From contig NC_011891.1 of assembly GCF_000022145.1 (NCBI RefSeq), forward strand, positions 2,864,001-2,928,000: a stretch of 64,000 nucleotides of DNA, written 5' to 3'. The translations under genes were made by a program, and so were the position numbers. Every line of letters starts with the position of its first letter. Position 1 is the first letter of the stretch. Below the pieces are notes generated by a model. The model was not told the DNA's origin, did not search any database, and saw only the letters and a program-made list of their open reading frames with translations. This DNA comes from Anaeromyxobacter dehalogenans 2CP-1. GTDB taxonomy: Bacteria > Myxococcota > Myxococcia > Myxococcales > Anaeromyxobacteraceae. Below are positions 50,689 through 59,434 of this stretch, in pieces.

Positions 50689-50748
50689 CGGGCGGATCTA
50701 ACCCGGTCCGCCCCGCCCGCAAGGCGGGCGGGCGGACCGTGCGAGGCG

Positions 50749-52833
50749 CTACTTGACCCGTGTCCCGGGCGCGATGCCCTCGCCCACGGTCACCACCTGG
50801 AGGTTCGGCGGCTCGCCGGCGGCGAGCAGCATCCCGTGGGAGGTGATCCCGCGCAGCGGACGGGGCGCGAGGTTCGCGACCACCACGATGCGCCGGCCCA
50901 CCAGCGCCTGCGGCTCCGGGTAGGCCTGCGCGATGCCGGCCACGATCGTGCGCGGCTCCGGCTCGCCCACGTCCACCGAGAGCTTCAGCAGCTTGTCGGC
51001 CTTCTCCACCTTCTCGGCGGCCTTCACCAGCCCGACCCGCAGCTCCACCTTCGCGAAGTCGTCGTACTGGATGACCCCGGGGACCGGCGGGGGCGCCGGC
51101 TTGGCGCTGGCGCGGGTGGCCGTCTCGGCGGGGCTCTGGGCGCGCGCGACCTTCGCCGGCGCCGCCTCGGCGGCCGGCACGATCAGCCTCTGCACCTGCT
51201 TCGCGTCCACCCGCGCGATCTGCGGCGGCTTCTCGACCACCTGCACCGGCGCGCCGTCGAACGGCTCGAGGTCCGGCGTCCAGGCCGGCAGCTCGGGCCG
51301 CCCGTAGGCCGCGGCGAGCGCCGCCGAGAAGCGCGGCAGGATGGGCGCGAGCACGCGGGCGAGGCCGAGGAGCGCCTTGCCGGTGGTGTAGAGCACGCTC
51401 CGCTCCGCGTCGCCGGCCGGGTTCTCCCAGGGCTTCGTCTCCTGCACGCGGCGGTTGCAGACGCTGGCGGCCTGGCTCACCAGGCGGACCACGTCGCGGG
51501 TCTCGAGCACCTGGTACGCGGCGCGGGCGCCCTTCACCGCCTCGCGCGTCGCGGCGGCGATCTCGGGGTCGAGCGGCGCGGTGACGCCGCCGGGCAGCCG
51601 CTGCAGCAGCGCGGCCACGCGCGAGGCCAGGTTCGCGACGTTGTTCGCGAGGTCGGCGTTGATGCGGTTGCGGAACTCGTCCAGCGACAGGTCGAGGTCG
51701 GAGACGCCGCTGCCCAGGTTCGCCGCGTAGAAGTAGCGCAGCAGCTCCGGGTCGAGCCCGGACTCGAGGTAGGTCCGGCCGGTGACGAAGGTGCCGCGGG
51801 ACTTCGACATCTTCTCGCCGTTGACGGTGAGGTGCCCGTGGACCGGCATCCGGTCCGGGCGCTTCAGGCCGGTGGCCCAGAGCATCGCCGGCCAGAACAC
51901 CGCGTGGAAGCGCAGGATGTCCTTGCCGATGAAGTGCTCGAGCCGGGCCGGCGCGCCCACCGCGAGGTAGCGCCGCTCGAACTCGGCCGGCGCCAGCCGC
52001 TCGCCGTCCGGCGCCTCGGCCGCGAAGTAGTGCTCGGCGGAGGACAGGTAGCCGATGGGCGCGTCCACCCACACGTAGAGGAACTTGCCCGGGAACTCGG
52101 GGTCGGTCACCGGGAAGCCGAAGTACGGCGCGTCGCGGGTGATGCACCAGTCCTGCAGGTCGGCGAGCCAGCCCTTCACCTGCTCGCGCACCGCCGGCTC
52201 GAGGTGCCCCTCCGCGTTCACCCACTCGTGGATGACCGCGTTCACGTCGGGCTTGCGGAGGTTGACGTACGCGTGGTCGCTGGCGCGCACCACCGGCGAC
52301 GAGCGGCAGATGGCGCAGTACGGGTCCTTCAGCTCGCGGGGATCGTAGGTGGTCCCGCAGTGCTCGCAGACGTCGCCGTACTGGTCGGGCGTCCCGCACT
52401 TCGGGCAGGTGCCCTTCACGAACCGGTCGGGCAGGAAGCGCCGATCGACCTCGCAGTAGAGCTGCTCGACCGACTTCTTGTAGATGAGCCCCTTCGCCTT
52501 GAGCGCGTCGTACACGCGGTAGGCCCAGCGGCGGTTCTCGTCGGAGTCGGTGGTGTAGTAGGTCGAGAACTCCACCCCGAACGCGTGGAAGTCGGCGTGC
52601 TGCTCGGCGCGGTACTTCTCCACGAACGCCTTCGGCGTCATCCCGACCTTGGCGGCGTTCACCTCGATGGGCGTGCCGTGGGAGTCGGCGGCGCACACGT
52701 AGGCGACGTCGTCTCCGCAGGCGCGCCGGAAGCGCACGTAGACGTCGGTCTGGACGTACTCGACCAGGTGGCCGAGGTGGATGGGGCCGTTCGCGTACGG
52801 CAGCGCGCTCGTGACGAGGAGACGCTGGCTCAA
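50749..52833 (-). CDS. metG: Methionyl-tRNA synthetase
   Basis: 694 residues. The Rossmann signature is PIHLGHLVEY (HIGH form HLGH). Four zinc Cys lie in CPKCG..., CEHCG and CAIC; KMSKS lies in NGEKMSKSRGTF. After an Ala/Pro linker the C-terminus is a fused tRNA-binding OB domain (FAKVELRVGLVKAAEKVEKADKLL), which dimerises the enzyme. The start is TTG at 52833 with AAAGGAG upstream, overlapping the holA stop (TTGA). The length agrees with the long MetG form. Confidence 0.97.
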   Translation of the reverse strand: MSQRLLVTSALPYANGPIHLGHLVEYVQTDVYVRFRRACGDDVAYVCAADSHGTPIEVNAAKVGMTPKAFVEKYRAEQHADFHAFGVEFSTYYTTDSDENRRWAYRVYDALKAKGLIYKKSVEQLYCEVDRRFLPDRFVKGTCPKCGTPDQYGDVCEHCGTTYDPRELKDPYCAICRSSPVVRASDHAYVNLRKPDVNAVIHEWVNAEGHLEPAVREQVKGWLADLQDWCITRDAPYFGFPVTDPEFPGKFLYVWVDAPIGYLSSAEHYFAAEAPDGERLAPAEFERRYLAVGAPARLEHFIGKDILRFHAVFWPAMLWATGLKRPDRMPVHGHLTVNGEKMSKSRGTFVTGRTYLESGLDPELLRYFYAANLGSGVSDLDLSLDEFRNRINADLANNVANLASRVAALLQRLPGGVTAPLDPEIAAATREAVKGARAAYQVLETRDVVRLVSQAASVCNRRVQETKPWENPAGDAERSVLYTTGKALLGLARVLAPILPRFSAALAAAYGRPELPAWTPDLEPFDGAPVQVVEKPPQIARVDAKQVQRLIVPAAEAAPAKVARAQSPAETATRASAKPAPPPVPGVIQYDDFAKVELRVGLVKAAEKVEKADKLLKLSVDVGEPEPRTIVAGIAQAYPEPQALVGRRIVVVANLAPRPLRGITSHGMLLAAGEPPNLQVVTVGEGIAPGTRVK

Positions 52834-54227
52834 GGGGTGCTCCTTTCCCGGTTGTCGCGGGCGAGCAGGCCGATCAGCACCCGCTCCAGGCGCACGCGCC
52901 CGTCCTGCCCGCTCTTCATGGCGACGTCGGCCTCGGCGAGGCCGGCCAGCGCGTCGAGCAGCTCCGCGCGCGAGAAGCGCGCCGACGCCTGGTACTTCAT
53001 CCAGAACCCGTAGGGCTTCTTGCCGTCCAGCTCGTCCTCGTCGATGGACGGGAGGACCTCGGCCTGCCACTCGTTGAACGAGCCGATGCGCCGCTCACCC
53101 ACCGCGGCGCGGGCGCGCTCCCGCTCCACCACCAGCCGGCGCACCGTGGCGGCGAGCGAGCCGAGCAGCATGAACGGGCTCGCGCCGTCGGCCACGGAGC
53201 GGTCGAGCACGCCCATCGCGAGCGGCAGGTCCCGCGCCTCGACCGCGTTGCCGAGCGCGAAGAACGGATCCGACGCGACCCGCGTCACCACCGCGTCCAC
53301 GTCGGCCGCGCCGATCACCTTGCGGTCGCCCACGTAGGCGGCGAGCTTCGCCACCTCCGACGCGAGCGTGCGCGCGTCCTCGCCCACCAGCTCGGCGAGC
53401 CGCGCCTCGCCGCCGCGGTCCACCCGCTTGCCGGTGCCGGCGAGCAGCGCCTCCAGCACCGGCCCGAGCACCAGCCGCTGCGCGTCCCAGGTGCCCTCCT
53501 TCTCGAGCTGGGTGGTCACCCGGCGCCCCGCCGCGGCGAGCTTCTTCACCACCGGCAGCCGGCCGTCGATCTTCCCCGCCGCGATCACCAGCACGTGGCC
53601 GGGCGGCAGGCCGGCGGCGAGCGCGGCGTCGAGCGCGCCCGCGTCCTCGCCCTTGCCCACCTTCAGCTCGCGCTCCTGCGCGTACCGCGCGGCCGCGTCC
53701 ACGAACGCCGCGGCGGCGCCGTCCATCGGCACGCCCAGCTCCTCCGCCAGCGCGGAGCGGGCGCCCTCCGGCACCCGGCCGTCCTCGCCCGGCGCGAGCG
53801 CCCGCGCGCCGATGCCGGCCTTGCCCGCGAGCGCGAGCAGGCGCCGCGCACCGTCGCGCTGCCGGCCGTCGGCCCAGCTCTTCATGGCGGCGCGGAACGC
53901 GTCCGCGGCGTCCTCCTTCGCGGTCAGGAACGCCGGCTCCTGCACCAGCACCAGCTTGCCGCCGCCGAACAGGCCGCCCGTGGCCAGCTCGGCCGCCACC
54001 TCGGCCGGCGAGGCGGCGGCGTCCAGCTCGACCAGGTTGAGCGCGCGCTGCGCCTCCGGCACGAGCGCCCCGGCCAGCTCGCGCGCGGCGCGGAGCGACA
54101 GGAACGCGTCGCCGTCGAACAGGTAGACCGGCTGCGCGCGCCCGGCGCGTGCCTCCTCCAGGCAGGTCTCCAGGGTGGCCCCGGCGACGGCGCGCGCGCG
54201 CCCTCCCCCGGCCCTAGGCCCGGCCAT
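52830..54227 (-). CDS. holA: DNA polymerase III delta subunit
   Basis: 465 residues, longer than the usual 340. The HolA N-terminus is QPVYLFDGDAFLSLRAARELAGAL. The conserved ELATGGLFGGGKLVLVQ is also present, and the middle has VADGASPFMLLGSLAATVRRL. The excess lies between about 140 and 210, an Ala/Gly-rich insertion. HolA loads the beta clamp together with HolB, whose gene overlaps its start by 14 bases. Ends in a four-base overlap with metG. Confidence 0.9.
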   Translation of the reverse strand: MAGPRAGGGRARAVAGATLETCLEEARAGRAQPVYLFDGDAFLSLRAARELAGALVPEAQRALNLVELDAAASPAEVAAELATGGLFGGGKLVLVQEPAFLTAKEDAADAFRAAMKSWADGRQRDGARRLLALAGKAGIGARALAPGEDGRVPEGARSALAEELGVPMDGAAAAFVDAAARYAQERELKVGKGEDAGALDAALAAGLPPGHVLVIAAGKIDGRLPVVKKLAAAGRRVTTQLEKEGTWDAQRLVLGPVLEALLAGTGKRVDRGGEARLAELVGEDARTLASEVAKLAAYVGDRKVIGAADVDAVVTRVASDPFFALGNAVEARDLPLAMGVLDRSVADGASPFMLLGSLAATVRRLVVERERARAAVGERRIGSFNEWQAEVLPSIDEDELDGKKPYGFWMKYQASARFSRAELLDALAGLAEADVAMKSGQDGRVRLERVLIGLLARDNRERSTP

Positions 54228-55305
54228 GGAACCACCCGATCATCAGCCGCTCGAGGGCGAGCTGCGAGGTCGCGTTCTGCCGCAGCGCCCGCATCGTCCG
54301 GAGCACCTCGCCGCGCCGGCGCACCACCTCGCCGGGCGGGAGCGCCGCGGCGGCCCGGCGCGTGGCGGGCTCCAGGTCGGCGACCGCGAGCCGGTCCGCG
54401 CCGGCCTGCACCGCCAGCACGTCGCGCAGCCACACCAGCATGAGCTCGCAGATCTCCGGCGCGAGCTCCTTCACCTCGGCCTTGCGGTCGCGGTCCTTCG
54501 CGCGCGCCTGGGCCGGGTCGGCGCCCGGGTCCGCCGCCCAGGCCAGCCACGCGCCCGCGTCGTCCGGCCGGAGCGCCGCCGCCTGGGCCACGGCCCGCAG
54601 CGGCCGCCGGGCCGCGTCGCCCGCGTGCGCGCGCGCCCGGCCCAGCGAGCCGCCGGAGAGCGCCGCGGCCACGCGCGCCTCCTCCGCCGGGATCCCCTCC
54701 TCCTGCAGCCGCGCCGCGATCGCCGCGGCCGGCAGCGGCCGGAAGCTCACCCGCAGGCAGCGCGAGCGGATGGTGGGGAGCAGCGCGTCGGGGCTCGAGG
54801 CGACCAGCACGAGCGTGGTGTCCTCGGGCGGCTCCTCCAGCGTCTTCAGGAGCGCGTTCTGCGCCTGCGGGTTCATGGCGTCGGCCGGGTCGATCACCAC
54901 GAAGCGCCGCCGCCCCTCGAAGCGCTTCATGGCCAGGCGGTGGTCCACCAGGTCGCGCACCTGGTCCACCACGATGTCCTTCGACGGCGCGCGGCCGCCC
55001 TTCGGCTCCCATCGCCCGGCCTTCGCCATGGTCCGCTCCGCGGCGAGCACCACGACGTCCGGGTGGAGGCCCCGCTCGATCTTCCGGCAGGGGCCGCACG
55101 CGCCGCAGGGATCCTCGCGGAGGCCGCCCGGCCCGGCCTGCCCGCCCTCGCAGTTCGCGGCCTGCGCCAGGAGCACGGCCGCCCGCGCCTTGCCGGCGCC
55201 CTCCGGGCCGCCGAAGAGGTAGGCGTGGTGCAGCGAGCCGCGACGGAGCGCGGACCGGAGCGAGCCGACGGCGCGTTCCTGCGCGATGAGCTCGGAGAAC
55301 GGCAT
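54214..55305 (-). CDS. holB: DNA polymerase III delta prime subunit
   Basis: 363 residues. Clamp-loader AAA+ fold: the P-loop GGPEGAGKARAAVLLAQAA, four zinc Cys in CEGG...CGACGPCRKIERGLHPD, and the sensor segment ALLKTLEEPPEDTTLVLVASSPDALLPTIRSRC, where SRC is the conserved delta-prime/gamma motif. The Walker A Lys is retained. Start taken at 55305 (MPFSELIAQERAVGSL); an ATG at 55326 adds seven residues. The gene tmk, often adjacent, is not here. Confidence 0.95.
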   Translation of the reverse strand: MPFSELIAQERAVGSLRSALRRGSLHHAYLFGGPEGAGKARAAVLLAQAANCEGGQAGPGGLREDPCGACGPCRKIERGLHPDVVVLAAERTMAKAGRWEPKGGRAPSKDIVVDQVRDLVDHRLAMKRFEGRRRFVVIDPADAMNPQAQNALLKTLEEPPEDTTLVLVASSPDALLPTIRSRCLRVSFRPLPAAAIAARLQEEGIPAEEARVAAALSGGSLGRARAHAGDAARRPLRAVAQAAALRPDDAGAWLAWAADPGADPAQARAKDRDRKAEVKELAPEICELMLVWLRDVLAVQAGADRLAVADLEPATRRAAAALPPGEVVRRRGEVLRTMRALRQNATSQLALERLMIGWFHGRA

Positions 55306-55435
55306 GGGCGGCGCGGAACATAGCATAAGCGCCGGAACCCACGGCCGCTTCCCGGGTCGCGGCCCTCGCCCCGGCGGCCGGGGGGCGAGGTGGACACCCG
55401 GCCGCGGGCCGCTATCATGACCGGCGGAGCGACCC

Positions 55436-55939
55436 ATGAACATCACCCCCCTCGACATCACGCAGAAGCAGTTCCGCAAGACCTTCCGCGGCCTGGACGC
55501 CGAGGAGGTCGAGGCGTTCCTGGCGCTCGTCGCCGCCGAGTTCGAGGGGCTGGTGAAGGAGAACCTGGCGCTCCGCGAGGACAACCAGCGCAAGGCGGAC
55601 GAGATCGCCGATCACCGGGGGCGCGAGCGCGCGCTCCAGGAGACGCTCGTCACCGCCCAGAGGGCGTCCGAGGAGATCCGCGACTCCGCCCGCAAGGAGG
55701 CGGAGATCACCATCTCCGACGCCGAGCTCCAGGCCGAGAAGATCGTCCAGGGCGCCCACTCGCGCTTCCTGCGCATCGTGGACGACATCAACGAGCTGAA
55801 GCGGCAGCGCGTGCAGTTCGAGGCGAACGTCCGCACGCTGGTGGAGAGCCACCTCAAGCTCATCGAGGCGTTCCGCGAGCCCGCGCGCGAGGAGGCCGTG
55901 CAGCTCATCCCCGGCCGCCGCCGGGCCGCCGACGAGTAG
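55436..55939 (+). CDS. DivIVA-domain protein
   Basis: 167 residues. The N-terminal membrane-curvature segment is ITPLDITQKQFRKTFRGLDAEEVEAFLALV, close to DivIVA, followed by a long coiled coil and a short basic end. DivIVA proteins mark cell poles or division sites. With FlhF/FlhG also in the window, polar organisation is a plausible theme, but no direct link is shown. It is divergent from holB and converges with polA. Confidence 0.9.
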   Translation: MNITPLDITQKQFRKTFRGLDAEEVEAFLALVAAEFEGLVKENLALREDNQRKADEIADHRGRERALQETLVTAQRASEEIRDSARKEAEITISDAELQAEKIVQGAHSRFLRIVDDINELKRQRVQFEANVRTLVESHLKLIEAFREPAREEAVQLIPGRRRAADE

Positions 55940-55961
55940 CGCCCGCCGTCCGCCGCGCCGT

Positions 55962-58655
55962 TCAGTGCCCCTCGGCCCAGGTCTGGCCGTGGCCGACCTG
56001 GACCTCGAGCGGGACCTTCAGCCGGGCCGCGCCCTCCATCTCGCGGCGCACCAGCGCCTCGACCGGCGCCAGCTCCCGCTCCGGCACCTCCAGCACCAGC
56101 TCGTCGTGCACCTGCAGCAGCAGCCGCGCCGCGCGGCGCTCCTGCGCCAGCGCGTCGTGCACGCGGATCATGGCGATCTTCACGATGTCCGCGGCCGTGC
56201 CCTGGATGGGCGTGTTGATGGCGGTGCGCTCGGCCGCGTTGCGGAGCGCCGGGTTGCGCGCGCCGATCTCCGGCATGGTGCGCGCGCGCCCGAACAGCGT
56301 GCGCGACTCGCCCTTGGCGCGCGCCTCCTCCACCGCCCACTCGATGTAGCGGCGGACGCCGGCGTAGCGCGTGAAGTAGCGGTCGATGATCCCCTGCGCC
56401 TCCGACGGTGGCAGGTCGAGGCGCTGCGACAGCCCGAACGCGGAGAGGCCGTAGGCGATGCCGAAGTTGAGCACCTTGGCGATGCGCCGCTGGTCCGGGG
56501 TCACCTGCTCGGGCGGGACGCCGAACGTCTCCGCCGCGGTGCGGGTGTGCACGTCCTCGCGGTCGCGGAACGCCTGCAGCAGGCCCGGGTCGTCGGAGTA
56601 GTGCGCCAGGATCCGCAGCTCGATCTGCGAGTAGTCGGCCGAGAGCAGGCGCGCGCCCGCCGGCGCCACGAACGCCTGGCGGATGCGCCGCGACAGCTCG
56701 GTGCGGACCGGGATGTTCTGGAGGTTCGGATCCGAGGAGGAGAGCCGGCCGGTGGCCGCGCCCGCCTGGTGGAACGTGGTGTGGATGCGCCCGTCGGCCG
56801 GGTCCACCAGCTGCGGGAGCGCGTCGACGTAGGTGCCCTTCAGCTTGGAGAGCGAGCGGTGCTCCAGCACCAGCCGCGGCAGCGCGTGCTGCTCGGCCAG
56901 CTTCTCGAGCACGTCCTGGTCGGTGGACGGGCCGGTCTTGAGCCGCTTCACCACCGGCAGCTCCAGCTCCACGAACAGCACCTGCGCCAGCTCGCGCGTC
57001 GAGGCGACGTTGAACGGGTGCCCGGCGGCCGCGTGGATGCGCGCCTCCAGGTCCTGCATCGACCTGCCGAACTCGGCGCTCATCCCCTCCATCGCGCCGC
57101 GGTCCACCAGGATGCCGGTCCGCTCCATCTCGACCAGCACCGGCACCAGCGGCCGCTCCACCTCGCGGTAGAGCGGTGACAGGCGCTCCGCCTCCAGGCC
57201 CTCGGCGAGCTTCGCGGCCAGGTCCGGCAGCGACGCCGCGCAGGCGCCGGCCCAGGCCGCCACCCGCTCCACCTCGAGGCCCTCCAGCCCCGGCGCCCCG
57301 CGCTTCGCCCCGTCGGCCGGGTTGCGCGGCAGCTCGCAGCTGGTCCGCTCCCGCGCCACGTCCACCAGCGCGTGCTCGCGCCGGGTGGGCAGCAGGAGCC
57401 GGCTCATCAGCTCGGTGTCCTCGCCCGGGCCCGACCGCGCCAGCCCGAGCCTCGCCAGCGCGTGGGCCGCCGCCTTGAGCTCGTGGGCGTGCAGCGGGAG
57501 CGCCGCCTCGACCAGCGGCCGGAGCCCCTCGCGCACGTCCGCCGGCGCGAGCGGCGCGGGCGCGCCCAGGTAGCGGTGCCCGAGCGGCAGGTAGAACGCG
57601 CGCCCCGCGCCCGCGAACGCCAGCCCGACGAGCGGCGCGGTGCGCGGCGGCCCCTCGCCCAGCACCGGCAGGAGCCCGACCGGACCGCCGGCCTGGACCA
57701 GCGCCGCCACCGCGGCGTCCAGCGCGGCCCGGCCGTCGATCGTCTCCGGCGTCTCGGCGCGCGCGGTGGGCGGCGGCGGCGGGAGCTCCTTCACCAGCCG
57801 CGAGAACTCCAGCTCGGAGAACAGCGCGCGGGCCCGCTCCTGATCGGGCGGCCGGCGGCCGAACGCCTCGGGCGCGAAGGGCAGGTCGAGGTCTCGCCGC
57901 AGCGCGACCAGCCGGCGGTTGGTGCGGATGCGCTCGGCGTTCGCGACGACCTTGTCGCGCAGCTTCTCCCCGCCGCGCGACACGGCCGCCGGGATCTCCC
58001 CGGGCCGCGCCAGCATCGCCTCGGTGGTGCCGAAGTGGCGGATGAGCGCCGCCGCCGTCACCTCCCCCACCCCCGCGATCCCGGGCACGTTGTCGATCTT
58101 GTCGCCCAGGATGGACTGGTACTCGACCACCTGCTCCGGGCGGACCCCCATCTTCTTCTCGACCTCGGCCGGGCCGGTCCACCCGCCGCGCCCGCTCGCC
58201 TCGGCCATGGGGTCGTAGAGCGACAGGCCGCCGTCCACGAGCTGCGCGAAGTCCTTGTCGCCGGTGACGACCACCACCTCCCAGCCCGCCGCGCGCGCGC
58301 GGCCGGCCAGCGTGGCGATGATGTCGTCGGCCTCGAACCCGGGCTCCTCGATCACCGGCACGTTGAGCGCGCGGGCCACGTCGCGCACCAGCGGGAACTG
58401 CGACGCGAGGTCGTCGGGCGCCTCGGGGCGGTTCGCCTTGTACTCGGGATCGATGTCGTGCCGGAAGCTGCGGCGCCCCGCGTCGAACACCAGCGCCACG
58501 TGCGTGGGCGCGTGCTCGCGCAGCGCCTTCAGCAGCATGTTGGTGAACCCGTAGACGGCGTTGGTCGGGATCCCCTTCGTGGTGGAGAGGTGCGGGATCG
58601 CGTGGTAGGCGCGGAAGATGAAGCCCGAGCCGTCGATGAGCGTCAGGGTGGGCAT
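55962..58655 (-). CDS. polA: DNA polymerase I with apparently inactive proofreading domain
   Basis: 897 residues. The 5'-nuclease domain (1 to about 290) has LIDGSGFIFRAYHA, FEADDIIATLA and ITGDKD-type text (VTGDKDFAQLV). The polymerase shows motif A SADYSQIELR, motif B KVLNFGIAYGLSAFG and motif C LQVHDELVLEVP. In the 3'-5' exonuclease region the E. coli DxE (DTETD) position reads VGLLPVL, and the other Asp sites are not kept, so proofreading is probably lost, as in Thermus Pol I. Confidence 0.95.
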   Translation of the reverse strand: MPTLTLIDGSGFIFRAYHAIPHLSTTKGIPTNAVYGFTNMLLKALREHAPTHVALVFDAGRRSFRHDIDPEYKANRPEAPDDLASQFPLVRDVARALNVPVIEEPGFEADDIIATLAGRARAAGWEVVVVTGDKDFAQLVDGGLSLYDPMAEASGRGGWTGPAEVEKKMGVRPEQVVEYQSILGDKIDNVPGIAGVGEVTAAALIRHFGTTEAMLARPGEIPAAVSRGGEKLRDKVVANAERIRTNRRLVALRRDLDLPFAPEAFGRRPPDQERARALFSELEFSRLVKELPPPPPTARAETPETIDGRAALDAAVAALVQAGGPVGLLPVLGEGPPRTAPLVGLAFAGAGRAFYLPLGHRYLGAPAPLAPADVREGLRPLVEAALPLHAHELKAAAHALARLGLARSGPGEDTELMSRLLLPTRREHALVDVARERTSCELPRNPADGAKRGAPGLEGLEVERVAAWAGACAASLPDLAAKLAEGLEAERLSPLYREVERPLVPVLVEMERTGILVDRGAMEGMSAEFGRSMQDLEARIHAAAGHPFNVASTRELAQVLFVELELPVVKRLKTGPSTDQDVLEKLAEQHALPRLVLEHRSLSKLKGTYVDALPQLVDPADGRIHTTFHQAGAATGRLSSSDPNLQNIPVRTELSRRIRQAFVAPAGARLLSADYSQIELRILAHYSDDPGLLQAFRDREDVHTRTAAETFGVPPEQVTPDQRRIAKVLNFGIAYGLSAFGLSQRLDLPPSEAQGIIDRYFTRYAGVRRYIEWAVEEARAKGESRTLFGRARTMPEIGARNPALRNAAERTAINTPIQGTAADIVKIAMIRVHDALAQERRAARLLLQVHDELVLEVPERELAPVEALVRREMEGAARLKVPLEVQVGHGQTWAEGH

Positions 58656-58733
58656 GTCGCGGTGAAGGGTAGCCGCGCGGGCGCGCGCCGGCGCGGGAAA
58701 AGCGCGGCGGGGCCGGATCCCGCCGCCGCGAGG

Positions 58734-59354
58734 CTACCGCAGCCCGCAGCGGAGCCGCTCGGCGCAGACGAAGTACTCGTCCCCGTCCTCGATGCGGCGG
58801 CGCTGGATCCGCTCCTGGTCGTGCCAGGTGCCGTTCGCGGAGCCCAGGTCCTCGATGAACCAGGCGTCGCCGTCGCGCACGATGGCCGCGTGCTCGCGCG
58901 ACACCTTGGCGCTGTCGATCACCAGGTCGCAGTGGCGCCCGCGCCCGATGAGGAACCGGTCGCGGGCCACCTCCCACTCCGAGCCGTCGTCGCGGCGCAG
59001 CGACAGCGACGGCGCGGTGCCCGCCGGCTCGCCCAGCGGCGGCGGGCCCGCGCCCGGCGTGCGCTCGTGGATCGCGCGCTCGAGGCGGGCGGCGGTCTGG
59101 AGCACGCGCTCGGCGACCGCCAGCCGCTCGGAGTTCCCGCGCGGCGGGCTCGCCGGGCGGGGGCCGCGCGGCGCGCCCGGCGGCTCGGTCCGCGGCTCGA
59201 ACGCCCCACCGGTCAACACGTAGCCGTGCAGGCGGGCGTAGACGTGGATCGCCTGGTTGAGCAGGCCCTCGCGATCGACGCCCATCTCGTCGGCCATGCG
59301 CCCGAGCGCCTCCCAGAGGTGGTCGGCGATCGCGACCTGCCGGACGGATTTCAT
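58734..59354 (-). CDS. FHA-domain protein with ribbon-helix-helix-like N-terminus
   Basis: 206 residues. Residues 1-50 (VRQVAIADHLWEALGRMADEMGVDREGLLNQAIHVYARLHGY) look like a ribbon-helix-helix fold. A Pro-rich linker follows, then an FHA domain (about 115-205) with the phosphothreonine-binding pattern FLIGRGRHCDLVID, KVSREHAAI and IEDLGSANGTW. FHA domains read Thr phosphorylation, abundant in myxobacteria through Ser/Thr kinases. A possible DNA-binding or dimerising N-terminus combined with FHA is uncommon. No kinase is adjacent. Confidence 0.8.
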   Translation of the reverse strand: MKSVRQVAIADHLWEALGRMADEMGVDREGLLNQAIHVYARLHGYVLTGGAFEPRTEPPGAPRGPRPASPPRGNSERLAVAERVLQTAARLERAIHERTPGAGPPPLGEPAGTAPSLSLRRDDGSEWEVARDRFLIGRGRHCDLVIDSAKVSREHAAIVRDGDAWFIEDLGSANGTWHDQERIQRRRIEDGDEYFVCAERLRCGLR

Positions 59355-59434
59355 GGGCGCCCTCCGCGTACCCCGCTCCCGTCCACCGTAGCAGACGGGG
59401 GGCGCCCGTCAAACGAGGGCGTCCCGGGCGGGGA

